DNA of 6,527 bases from Burkholderiales bacterium (GTDB lineage Bacteria > Pseudomonadota > Gammaproteobacteria > Burkholderiales > Burkholderiaceae_C), in assembly GCA_947474415.1 (NCBI GenBank), contig CANJKD010000143.1, positions 1-6,527 of the forward strand, given 5' to 3'. The notes under the pieces are model-generated. The model had not been told where the DNA came from, ran no database searches, and saw only the letters and a list, made by a program, of their open reading frames with translations. Below are positions 1 through 6,420 of this stretch, piece after piece. How positions within the stretch are numbered: the first letter of the stretch is position 1; every line of letters starts with the position of its first letter. Made by a program: the position numbers and the translations under genes.

Positions 1-114
1 CAAGGACGCGTCGCGGATCTCGAGTTCGGTGGCTGGCCAAGACAGTCGCCCGTGGTCCGCGTACAGGCGGGTGGCGGTGGCGTACCACCGGTTTGCTTGA
101 TGCGATGTGGTCAC
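1..114 (-). CDS. possible 5' end of an unrecognised minus-strand gene, partial
   Basis: The minus strand stays open from the left edge of the window to a GTG at 114-112, giving about 38 residues that start MTTSHQANRWYATATRLYAD. Third codon positions are mostly G or C, as in the CBASS genes, and the residue mix looks protein-like, whereas the + strand frames here do not. I recognise no family. The ribosome binding site is weak (AGG a few bases before the GTG), and the frame also stays open for some distance upstream of it, so the start could be further right. If real, this gene is divergent from the CBASS operon and continues outside the window. It could equally be a chance open frame in GC-rich DNA. 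Confidence 0.27.
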   Translation of the reverse strand, partial: MTTSHQANRWYATATRLYADHGRLSWPATELEIRDASL

Positions 115-576
115 GTGCCTAATTTTGCCGCAGGACCGCAATGGGCCAGAAGCGGTCTTCGATTGATGTCGGCTTTCAAGCAGAACGCAAAGCATTTCTC
201 TTGTCAGCGGAATCGGTCATCCATAGTTCTCATCCAATCGTGGGATGTTCAGGTCTGGCTCAAATGGTCACGATGCAGCGGGTATCGTCATCCGCGGCAG
301 GTTGCCGAATTCTCGGTTCAGGGCCAGAAGCCGCCATCAACTCACCCGCCGCCGCGCCAGCGACGATGACGACTATCAGGGGGCAGAGCAAGCACCTGCC
401 TGGCGAGGCCCAATAGATCGCAGCACGAGCTCGGATCGACCATCGACGGACTACCGGCTCGACCGAAGCGGTCCCTCCAGGTTCGCTGGTGCTACGAGTA
501 GTGCAAGTCTGAACGCAAGAAACCCGCAAGGGCTTGAAAAAAAGCCTGTTCCGTGAGAATCTGCTCTTGAAACACA
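115..576. other. intergenic stretch with no convincing gene
   Basis: About 460 bases precede the CBASS operon. Several short frames are open on both strands, but they overlap each other, have non-coding-like composition and match no family I know. A small hairpin with a GCAA loop lies at 516-536 and a second short stem at 531-546. No tRNA, regulator gene or insertion-sequence end could be identified. In particular, no transcription factor of the kind that accompanies some CBASS operons (CapH/CapP or WYL type) is present on this side. The stretch may be degenerate coding DNA. Confidence 0.5.
516..536. other. small hairpin upstream of the CBASS operon
   Basis: CAAG (516-519) pairs with CTTG (533-536) and CCC (523-525) pairs with GGG (530-532). 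They enclose a GCAA tetraloop, with a three-A bulge on the left arm. It overlaps a second short stem, GGCTT/AAGCC, at 531-535 and 542-546. No T-tract follows on the + strand. On the minus strand the stem is followed only by a short T-rich run, so it could at most be a weak terminator for minus-strand transcription. The function is unknown. Confidence 0.3.
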
Positions 577-595
577 TTGCAGCGCGCCCTACATA
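567..595 (+). promoter_or_regulatory. candidate sigma70-type promoter for the CBASS operon
   Basis: TTGAAA at 567-572 matches five of six bases of the -35 consensus. After a 17-base spacer comes TACATA at 590-595, a modest -10 box. Transcription would start around 602 and leave a short leader of about 25 bases carrying the capV ribosome binding site. A second TTGAAA lies at 534-539, with GAGAAT at 555-560, but the 15-base spacing is poor. No operator-like inverted repeat overlaps the promoter, so low constitutive expression is a reasonable guess. Confidence 0.38.
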
Positions 596-615
596 AGCTG
601 GATTACTACAAACTG

Positions 616-622
616 AAGGGAG
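616..622 (+). promoter_or_regulatory. ribosome binding site deciding the capV start
   Basis: AAGGGAG lies five bases before the GTG at 628 and supports that codon over the upstream TTG at 577. Confidence 0.6.
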
Positions 623-627
623 CACAT

Positions 628-1737
628 GTGGAGGAGGCGAAGCCCTTTAGAGTCCTGTGTCTGGACGGCGGCGGCATGCGCGGCGCATACCAAACCGCCT
701 ACTTGGCTACCTTTGCCGAGCGCATCAGTGGGAAGCTGAGGCTGCAAGACCCTCTCGACGTTGGATCCGCCTTCGACCTCGTCGTCGGCACGAGCACGGG
801 TGGTATCGTAGCCTGCGGGCTTGCGGCTGGCGTGCCGCTGACGCAGATGCAAGAGCTCTATGTCAAGGCGGGGAAGAAGATCTTCCCGCTGCAGTGGGTT
901 CGACCGCTGCCCATCCTCGGCAAGCTCGTTCGCGCGTTTGGCATCGGCACCATCTGCGGAGACCGGGCGCTGCGCAAGACGCTGACCGACACGCTGGGCG
1001 ACCGCACCATCGGGTCGGTCTATGAAGATCGCAAGATTGCCTTGGCGGTACCGACGCTCGATCTGGCACGCCATGCGGCGGTCGTGTTCAAGTCTCAACA
1101 CCTGAAGCGCCTGAATGGGCGAGACAACAAGCGCACACTCGTCGATGTGTGCATGGCCACCAGCGCAGCGCCCATCCTTCGCTCGATGGCTCGCCTGCAG
1201 GAGCCAGGTGGCTCCGGTGCGACCGCAACTTATGTCGACGGCGGCCTCTGGGCGAACAACCCTGGCCTGATCGGCATGATGGAGGCGACCGAAATTTTGA
1301 AGGATCGCGGTGAGAACCGTGCGATCCACCTCTTTATGCTGGGCACGTTGCCTTCCCAGGGTGGCGAGGAGATCCACTGGTGGCGGCATCGCGCGGCCTG
1401 GGGTTGGGGCTTCGGGCTCAAGGCCATCTCGGCAAGCCTGAATGCGCAAGCCGTCGGATACGACTACCTCACCAGCAAGATGGCCGATATGCGTGGCGAT
1501 GGCAGCTTCGCCTATCGACTTCCGGCTCAGTGCCCGTCCAACGAGCTGCGTGACTACCTGACCAACATGGACGATGCTCGGAAGAAGGTGCTCAACGCAC
1601 TGGCTCGCCAGGCAATCTCGGACGTCGATTTCGCGTTCGCCTCGACGGCCACCGAGATGCAGGAATTTCGTACCACCCTGGCCACCGCCAGACCTCACCC
1701 ATCGGCCACCTATCAGGAGAAGAACACCAATGGCTGA
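628..1737 (+). CDS. capV: CapV, patatin-like phospholipase effector of type II CBASS
   Basis: This is the killing effector: in characterised systems CapV is a phospholipase that is activated by the CD-NTase product and degrades the inner membrane. The product is 369 residues, normal for the family. The patatin motifs are clear: the oxyanion loop DGGGMRG at residues 13-19, the nucleophile elbow GTSTG with Ser56, and the dyad aspartate in YVDGGLWANNP (Asp204). No signal peptide or membrane segment is seen, which fits a cytosolic enzyme acting on the inner leaflet. I chose the GTG at 628 because AAGGGAG (616-622) sits five bases upstream and the oxyanion loop then falls about 13 residues in, as is usual. 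An upstream TTG at 577 would add 17 residues but has no ribosome binding site and lies within the likely promoter. The 3' end overlaps cdnA by 8 bases. The family assignment is firm; the activating nucleotide is inferred from the neighbour. Confidence 0.95.
   Translation: MEEAKPFRVLCLDGGGMRGAYQTAYLATFAERISGKLRLQDPLDVGSAFDLVVGTSTGGIVACGLAAGVPLTQMQELYVKAGKKIFPLQWVRPLPILGKLVRAFGIGTICGDRALRKTLTDTLGDRTIGSVYEDRKIALAVPTLDLARHAAVVFKSQHLKRLNGRDNKRTLVDVCMATSAAPILRSMARLQEPGGSGATATYVDGGLWANNPGLIGMMEATEILKDRGENRAIHLFMLGTLPSQGGEEIHWWRHRAAWGWGFGLKAISASLNAQAVGYDYLTSKMADMRGDGSFAYRLPAQCPSNELRDYLTNMDDARKKVLNALARQAISDVDFAFASTATEMQEFRTTLATARPHPSATYQEKNTNG
1715..1720 (+). promoter_or_regulatory. ribosome binding site of cdnA
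   Basis: AGGAGA inside the 3' end of capV lies nine bases before the ATG at 1730. It selects this ATG over the further upstream in-frame start at 1574, which would add 52 residues read out of frame through capV. Confidence 0.65.
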
Positions 1738-2785
1738 CATCGACTGCAACAGCGAGATGACGAACTTCCATCGAGACAACGTCACGCTCTCGAAGAACCA
1801 ACAAGATGAGATGCGCACGCGCCGAAACGCAGGTCGAACGCGCCTGGAAAATGGGCTTGTCGAGGCCAAGAAACCGCAACCCAAGGAGGTTGAGTCGCAG
1901 GGGTCGTACATGATGCGCACCATGGTGCAGGACGATGCCAACGACTACGACATCGACGATGGGGCATACTTCGCGACCGACGATCTCAAGGACGACGTCG
2001 GCGCGGCGCTGACACCGAAGGCGGCACGCCAGAGAGTCTGTGATGCGCTGTCCTGGGATGGCCGCCTCAAGCAGGAGGCCACCGTCAAGCCCAACTGCGT
2101 TCGCCAAGTTTACGCCGCTGGGTATCACATCGACATCCCGGTGTACCGCATCGTCAAACCGAAAGACGAGAACGACGATCCGGTGGAGCACTACGAGCTG
2201 GCAAGCGACGATGAGTGGACACGCTCCGACGCCCGGTCGGTGACCCGCTGGTTCAACGACCTGGTGGGCGAATTGAACGCCGGCGCGTCGGACGGCAGCC
2301 AGATGCGGCGCGTCACCAAATTGACCAAGAAGTTCGCGCGCCGCGCGGGCTGGAAGGACAAGACGACCAGCGGGATCTGCATCACCAAACTCGTCGTCGA
2401 CCATTTCCAATACAGCGCCGATCGCGATGACAAGGCGCTGCGCGAAACGTGGAAGGCCATCGACAAGAGGCTGCAGAAATCGGCCGAGATCGACCACCCG
2501 GTGCTAGCCACCAAGCTGGCGCCGGCGAGTGACGCGGCCGTCACCTTTTTCCGTACCTGCTTGAGCGGTGCGCTCAAGACGCTGGAGGTGCTGGACACGT
2601 CCGATTGCACCCGCAAGAAGGCACGAGAAGCGTGGGACGATGTTTTCGACACCGATTTCTTCAGCAAGCAGCCGGACAACAAAGGCGACAAAGGCGACAA
2701 CGGCGAGGGCGGCAACAGCTCAGCCATGACAGTCACATCGGTTGAGACCGCCCGGCGCAACGATGGTGGCGGGAGGTTCGGCTGA
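1730..2785 (+). CDS. cdnA: CdnA, DncV-like CD-NTase (cyclic dinucleotide synthase) of type II CBASS
   Basis: The 351-residue product is a cGAS/DncV-like nucleotidyltransferase, the sensor that makes the second messenger. The active site is visible: QGSY at 57-60 (the GS motif), the metal-binding DIDDG with Asp74 and Asp76, and the third acidic residue Asp135 in YHIDIPVYR. This set and the order of genes match clade A enzymes such as Vibrio cholerae DncV, which makes 3'3'-cGAMP; that product is inferred here. After the helical C-terminal lobe comes a Gly/Asp/Lys-rich tether (about 316-330) and a tail ending GGGRFG. A free terminal glycine is what Cap2 conjugates to target proteins in type II CBASS. 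The ATG at 1730 has AGGAGA at 1715-1720 and overlaps the capV stop by 8 bases. The frame is open upstream of this ATG, but that part reads as a shadow of capV. The stop overlaps the proposed cap2 start (CTGA). Confidence 0.95.
   Translation: MADIDCNSEMTNFHRDNVTLSKNQQDEMRTRRNAGRTRLENGLVEAKKPQPKEVESQGSYMMRTMVQDDANDYDIDDGAYFATDDLKDDVGAALTPKAARQRVCDALSWDGRLKQEATVKPNCVRQVYAAGYHIDIPVYRIVKPKDENDDPVEHYELASDDEWTRSDARSVTRWFNDLVGELNAGASDGSQMRRVTKLTKKFARRAGWKDKTTSGICITKLVVDHFQYSADRDDKALRETWKAIDKRLQKSAEIDHPVLATKLAPASDAAVTFFRTCLSGALKTLEVLDTSDCTRKKAREAWDDVFDTDFFSKQPDNKGDKGDNGEGGNSSAMTVTSVETARRNDGGGRFG
2681..2707 (+). repeat. 9-base tandem repeat in the cdnA tether
   Basis: There are two perfect copies of AAAGGCGAC (2681-2689 and 2690-2698) and a third degenerate copy, AACGGCGAG (2699-2707). 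They encode KGD-KGD-NGE in the flexible linker between the enzyme core and the conserved C-terminal tail. The unit is a multiple of three, so changes in copy number would lengthen or shorten the tether without shifting frame. Confidence 0.8.
2771..2776 (+). promoter_or_regulatory. ribosome binding site supporting a CTG start for cap2
   Basis: GGGAGG lies five bases before CTG 2782-2784, inside the last codons of cdnA. These bases also encode the conserved glycine-rich tail of CdnA, so the match could partly be a by-product of coding. The spacing is nevertheless ideal, and no ATG follows in the cap2 frame before the E2 domain. Confidence 0.55.
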
Positions 2786-4491
2786 GGACCGAGGCAGAAC
2801 GAGCCCTGACGGCGGGTGAGATCGAAGCTGGCCTCGAGCAACAACGCCCGGGCCAGTGGCAGCGTCTGACTGCGGCCCAGCTGGACAAGCTCCATAAGGG
2901 ATTTGATGCTGGCTGGCAGGTGAAGATCCCTGCAGGCTCGCTGGAACTGAAAACGGTCGACCATCTAGTGCTGGTCGTCGACGCCGCATTTCCCAACTCG
3001 CAGCCCCGGATCTTCGCGCCAGCGGCGGGCAGCGACTACAGCTGGCCGCACGTCGAGCAAGCTGGGCTGCTGTGCTTGCGGTCCAGCAGGAACTCCGCGC
3101 CGATTGCGGACCGCGTGGAGATGCATCTGCGTGATGCGCAGGAGTTGCTCAACTTGCCGGAGCCCAGGCGGCGCGAGGAGTTCGAGCGGGAGTTCACGGC
3201 CTACTGGTCGCAACGCGCGACGAACAGTGCTGACCGAGCACGGGTGTGGAGCCTTGTCACCCCGGGTCAGGAGACGCGCGAAGTAGCGTACTTCTTCGAT
3301 GTCAGATCGAATCGCCATGTCATCGCCGACGACAAGGACGCACTCAAGCGTTGGTTGCGCAACACCGGTGCGAATCCAGGTGACAAGCAGATCTACCCGT
3401 CCTGGTTGTTCCGTCTTTCGCAGCCCTGGACGCCGCGTGAGTTTCCGGAAACCGGCGACCAGATCACTAAGTTGCTTCCGAAGAACCTGGTGCGCAAGTG
3501 CCTTGAACCTGGGCTGCTGTCACCATTTCTTTTCGAGATTGTCACCCAAACCGGCACCGCATTTGCGGCGGTGGTACTGCGAGGTGCCGAGCGTCGCGAC
3601 GTGATGCGTGGGTTCCGGCACCTGTCGAAGGTGCCGCCGACGCGAATCATCGACTCCTATGCGAAGCGGCCTGTCGAGCGCTGCAAAGTTGCGCGCGTCG
3701 ACGGCGCATGGATTCACGGTCGAGATCACCCGTCGAGCTATGCGCTGGTCAAGAACCGCAAGGTGGCCATCATTGGCTGCGGTGCCATCGGTGCAGCGGT
3801 GGCGCGACTTCTTGCGCAGGCCGGTGTGGGCGAGCAGATCTTCATCGACGGGGACAGTTTGACGACGGCCAACATCTCTCGGCATCCGCTGGGCATGTTC
3901 CACGTCGGTTTCAACAAGGCTTCCGCGCTTCAGGGGCACCTGCGACGCGAATTTCCGCACCTGAAGTTCGAGCACGCCTTTCAACGCCGTTTCGAATCGC
4001 TCACCACGAAGGAACTCGAGAAGCTGGACGGCTCCGACCTGATCATCTCGGCAGGCATCGATTTCGATGGCGAGGCTGCGCTGGACCATTGGCGGCGAAG
4101 CCTGGCACGTCCTCCAGCCCACCTCAGCACTTGGGTTGAGCCTTACGCTTCTGCGGGGCATGGCGTCTTGCTCTACGGCCGGACGTCGATCCTGGCAGGT
4201 TTTGATGGCGAGGAACGGCCCAACTTCCGCCTGACGGATTGGCCTGATGAAGCCGATGCACTCATCGTCGAGGCGGGGTGCGGCAACAGCTTCCAACCCC
4301 ATGGAGTGATCGATTTGCACCCGACGGTCGGAATGGCGGCCGGGCTGGCACTCGATACGCTGCTGGACAAGGTGCCTGTCTCGTGCCGCCGCGTGTGGAT
4401 TGGCGACCCTGCAGTGGTCGAAGCCAACGGCGGCGTACTAAGAGAAAACTTCACCGACCGGCTGACGGTCCGTGAGTTTGTCTGGCCATGA
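2782..4491 (+). CDS. cap2: Cap2, E2-E1 fusion conjugating enzyme of type II CBASS (proposed CTG start)
   Basis: This cytosolic enzyme resembles the eukaryotic ubiquitin pathway and, in studied systems, attaches the C-terminus of the CD-NTase to a target, which primes its activity. With the CTG start it has 569 residues, in the normal range. The N-terminal E2-like domain has FPNSQPRIFAP followed by WPHVEQAGLLCL, placing the catalytic cysteine at Cys98. The E1 adenylation domain has the nucleotide loop GCGAIG at 332-337, then the IDGDSLTTANISRHPLG block (Asp356/Asp358, Asn364, Arg367) and the probable catalytic Cys500 in EAGCGNSF. The first ATG or GTG in frame is the GTG at 2920, but starting there would remove the first helix and strand of the E2 fold. 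CTG 2782 has GGGAGG five bases upstream and forms CTGA with the cdnA stop. The frame itself is open from 2746. The function is secure; the start is not. The 3' end overlaps cap3 as ATGA. Confidence 0.93.
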   Translation: MRTEAERALTAGEIEAGLEQQRPGQWQRLTAAQLDKLHKGFDAGWQVKIPAGSLELKTVDHLVLVVDAAFPNSQPRIFAPAAGSDYSWPHVEQAGLLCLRSSRNSAPIADRVEMHLRDAQELLNLPEPRRREEFEREFTAYWSQRATNSADRARVWSLVTPGQETREVAYFFDVRSNRHVIADDKDALKRWLRNTGANPGDKQIYPSWLFRLSQPWTPREFPETGDQITKLLPKNLVRKCLEPGLLSPFLFEIVTQTGTAFAAVVLRGAERRDVMRGFRHLSKVPPTRIIDSYAKRPVERCKVARVDGAWIHGRDHPSSYALVKNRKVAIIGCGAIGAAVARLLAQAGVGEQIFIDGDSLTTANISRHPLGMFHVGFNKASALQGHLRREFPHLKFEHAFQRRFESLTTKELEKLDGSDLIISAGIDFDGEAALDHWRRSLARPPAHLSTWVEPYASAGHGVLLYGRTSILAGFDGEERPNFRLTDWPDEADALIVEAGCGNSFQPHGVIDLHPTVGMAAGLALDTLLDKVPVSCRRVWIGDPAVVEANGGVLRENFTDRLTVREFVWP

Positions 4492-5003
4492 TTTGTTCGT
4501 TTGCCAAGCCGATGCACAAGCACTCGATCCTCGGGCATCTCGCCGACACCCCTCAAGCTCTTTCGATTGCCCGACTTGCCTTGCAACACGTAAGCCGTCA
4601 TCGTCAGTCGAGCCCTTGGGCGACAGAGGCTGGCGGCCAGCTGTTCGGCACGCTCAATGCCGCGCAGGTCTGCGTGACAGAGGCCTCCGGCCCTTATGCC
4701 GGCGACGAGCGCTCTAGGTATCGCTACCGCTCCAACCCCGCTGCCGCCCAGCGCGCGATCGAAGACCGACACAAGCGGGGGCTGCTATATCTTGGCGAGT
4801 GGCACACGCACGCCGAAAATTACCCCAGCGCTTCCGGGCTCGACGACGACGCCATGCGCCGCTTGATCGCCAGTTCGCAGCTGAACAGCAACGCACTGCT
4901 GATGATGATCGTGGGTCGGGCACGAAGCGCAGCGGGTCTCGCGGTGTGGAGCGTCTCCAGCGAGGTCGCTCGCCGTTGGATTCTCACCGAGATCCCTGAG
5001 TAA
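4488..5003 (+). CDS. cap3: Cap3, JAB/JAMM-family isopeptidase of type II CBASS
   Basis: This 171-residue zinc metalloprotease resembles eukaryotic deubiquitinases. In type II CBASS it cuts the CD-NTase from its conjugation target and so opposes Cap2. The JAMM signature is complete: Glu47 in ATEAGGQLFG, then EWHTH (His106 and His108) and PSASGLDD with Ser116 and Asp119. The gene begins at ATG 4488, overlapping the cap2 stop as ATGA. There is no strong ribosome binding site, so translation probably depends on ribosomes finishing cap2. A second in-frame ATG at 4512 would shorten it by 8 residues without touching the fold. Cap3 closes the operon. The nearest annotated feature downstream is IS66 debris on the opposite strand, and no clear T-tract terminator follows. 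Confidence 0.93.
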   Translation: MICSFAKPMHKHSILGHLADTPQALSIARLALQHVSRHRQSSPWATEAGGQLFGTLNAAQVCVTEASGPYAGDERSRYRYRSNPAAAQRAIEDRHKRGLLYLGEWHTHAENYPSASGLDDDAMRRLIASSQLNSNALLMMIVGRARSAAGLAVWSVSSEVARRWILTEIPE

Positions 5004-5087
5004 GCCTGACCTGAGCATAGGTGTGTTGAAGGTCTGGCGGCAATTTCGAAGAGTTACTACGGATCCATTGCGGCGCATCGCTGTTCT

Positions 5088-5126
5088 GGAAAGCGGACGC
5101 TAGATGCCATTCAAAAGTTCCGCTTC
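5088..5126. other. weak inverted repeat between cap3 and the IS66 remnant
   Basis: AAGCGGA (5091-5097) is complementary to TCCGCTT (5119-5125), with a 21-base loop. No T-run follows on either strand, so it is not a good intrinsic terminator. It could be a relic of an element end or chance. Confidence 0.2.
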
Positions 5127-5137
5127 AGATCATGAGC

Positions 5138-5151
5138 GTATGCGTCCGGCC
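5138..5151. repeat. candidate IS66 terminal inverted repeat, tnpC-proximal end
   Basis: GTATGCGTCCGGCC resembles the GTAAGCG start common at IS66-family ends and has a plausible distance from the tnpC stop. The partner end is missing from the window, so neither the repeat nor the expected 8-base target duplication can be confirmed. Confidence 0.33.
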
Positions 5152-5189
5152 ATCTCATATTGACCGCTGACGGCGCTCATGCCTGACAG

Positions 5190-6419
5190 CTAGATTGCGA
5201 TGGCTTCCCAGCGGTGCGGGAGCAATTTCCCGATCTGGCTGGCCCGCTGTGTTGGCAAGCGTGTCAGCACGTCCTTCAGATAGGCATACGGGTCATGCCC
5301 GTTCATGCGGGCTGACTGGACCAGGCTCATCACGGCGGCCGCACGTTGACCGGCGCGCAGGCTTCCGGCAAACAGCCAGTTGTTGCGCCCAAGGGCGATG
5401 GGGCGGATCTGGTTCTCAATCCAATTGTTGTCCACGGGCAATTGCCCGTCATCCACGAATCGTGTGAGTGCCTCCCAGCCTCTTAGGCTGTAGTCCAACG
5501 CCTTGCCCGTAGCTGCGTTGTTGGGTACCTTCTGCCGCTGCAATGTCATCCATTCATGCAAGGCATCCAGCACGGGTTTGACCTTGTGCCGCCGCGCCTC
5601 CTGACGCTGCTTGGTGTCCAGTTCCTTGACTCCACGTCCGATGTCATACACACGGGCGAACTGCTCCAGCGCGGACTCCGCAATCTGGCTCTTGTTGGCC
5701 ACATGCAAATCAAAGAACTTGCGCCGTGCATGGGCCAGGCAGCCGACTTCGGTCACGCCGCTGGCGATCAAGGCTTTGTAGCCACTGAAGTCATCGCAGG
5801 TGAGGCTGCCTCTCCATTCACCCCGAAACTTGCGTGCATGCTCCCCGGCTCTGGACTCACAGAAGTCGTAGACCACGGCCTTGATGTCTTCAAAGGCACC
5901 AGGCGCATAGGCCCATAAATAGGCACGGTGTGTCTTGCGGTCGCCGGGTTGGAGCATCTGCACCGGCGTTTCGTCTGCATGCAACACACGGCGTTGCAGT
6001 ATCTCGGTCTTCAGGGCGTCGACCAGCGGCTGCAGGCGCACTCCGCAAGTTCCAACCCACTGCGCCAGGGTGGAGCGCGGGATGGCAACACCTGAACGGC
6101 CAAAGATGCTCTCCTGGCGGTAAAGCGGCAGATGGTCCGCGTACTTGGCAACCAGAACCTGGGCCAGCAGCCCGGTGGTGGGGATGCCCTTGTCGATGAC
6201 ATGCGCAGGTACCGGGGCCTGCACAATGGTCTCGCACTGGCTGCAGGCCCACTTGCCACGGACATGGCGCTCCACACTGAAGACACCGGGCACGTAGTCC
6301 AGTTTCTCGGCCACGTCCTCACCGATGCGTTTCAATTGGCAGCCGCACTGGCAGGTCGTGGAGAGGGGTTCGTGACGGGTCTCGCGGCGTGGCAGGTTGG
6401 CCGGCAAGGGCTTCCTTGG
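5190..6419 (-). pseudogene. tnpC: IS66-family transposase TnpC, 5'-truncated
   Basis: The frame encodes about 409 residues of TnpC, against roughly 500 in intact family members. What is left begins RKPLPANLPRRE, just before the zinc-finger region (a cysteine cluster CQCGC and a later CSQC). It continues through the catalytic core: LHADETPVQ and CDDFSGY carry acidic residues, and PVDNNWIENQIRP carries the glutamate of the DDE triad. It ends HRWEAIAI with stop TAG at 5192-5190. The N-terminal leucine-zipper part is missing. Reading upstream, a stop lies at 6452-6450 after about ten non-IS66 residues. No believable start exists; a TTG at 6407 lies inside the conserved sequence. The core has no internal stop or frameshift, so the truncation is probably recent. 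The gene converges on the CBASS operon, with 186 bases between the two stop codons. Confidence 0.88.
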
Positions 6420-6420
6420 A

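Larger units (their letters stand above)
5138..6420 (-). mobile_element. IS66-family insertion sequence remnant, 5' half missing
   Basis: The element is recognised by its tnpC transposase gene. The end nearest the tnpC stop may lie at 5138, where GTATGCGTCCGG resembles the GTAAGCG-type terminal sequence of the IS66 family, 52 bases beyond the tnpC stop. That boundary is tentative. At the other side the element is cut inside tnpC at about 6417-6422: tnpA, tnpB, the first roughly 100 codons of tnpC and the other terminal repeat are absent, and group II intron reverse transcriptase sequence begins. The copy cannot transpose on its own. Confidence 0.7.

Noticed and set aside
141..556. Short + strand open frames upstream of capV
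   Set aside because: They overlap each other in different frames, and none has convincing composition, a ribosome binding site or a known domain.
260..625. A 121-residue minus-strand open frame upstream of capV, with a short hydrophobic stretch that could be read as a membrane segment
   Set aside because: It covers the likely capV promoter and ribosome binding site, is rich in Arg, Cys and Pro in a non-coding-like way, lacks a credible ribosome binding site and matches no family.
577..627. TTG at 577 as the capV start
   Set aside because: It has no ribosome binding site, lies in the candidate promoter, and adds 17 residues before a motif that normally sits near the N-terminus. GTG 628 is better supported.
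589..1941. A 450-residue open frame on the minus strand opposite capV
   Set aside because: It lies entirely antisense to capV and the start of cdnA, which have clear family motifs. It shows no family signature, and long antisense frames are common in GC-rich coding DNA.
1592..2497. A 301-residue open frame on the minus strand opposite cdnA
   Set aside because: It is antisense to the CD-NTase, whose catalytic motifs are intact, and its residues look like a shadow frame.
2746..2785. cdnA and cap2 read as one protein by ribosomal frameshifting
   Set aside because: No slippery heptamer is evident at the overlap, and the model for this family needs a free C-terminal glycine on the CD-NTase. Reinitiation at the CTGA is simpler.
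3520..4320. A 266-residue open frame on the minus strand opposite cap2
   Set aside because: It is antisense to the E1 domain and has no recognisable motif.
5190..6407. An intact IS66 transposase starting at the TTG at 6407
   Set aside because: The TTG lies inside the conserved RKPLPANLPR stretch, about 100 codons of the family N-terminus are missing, and different coding sequence begins just upstream.
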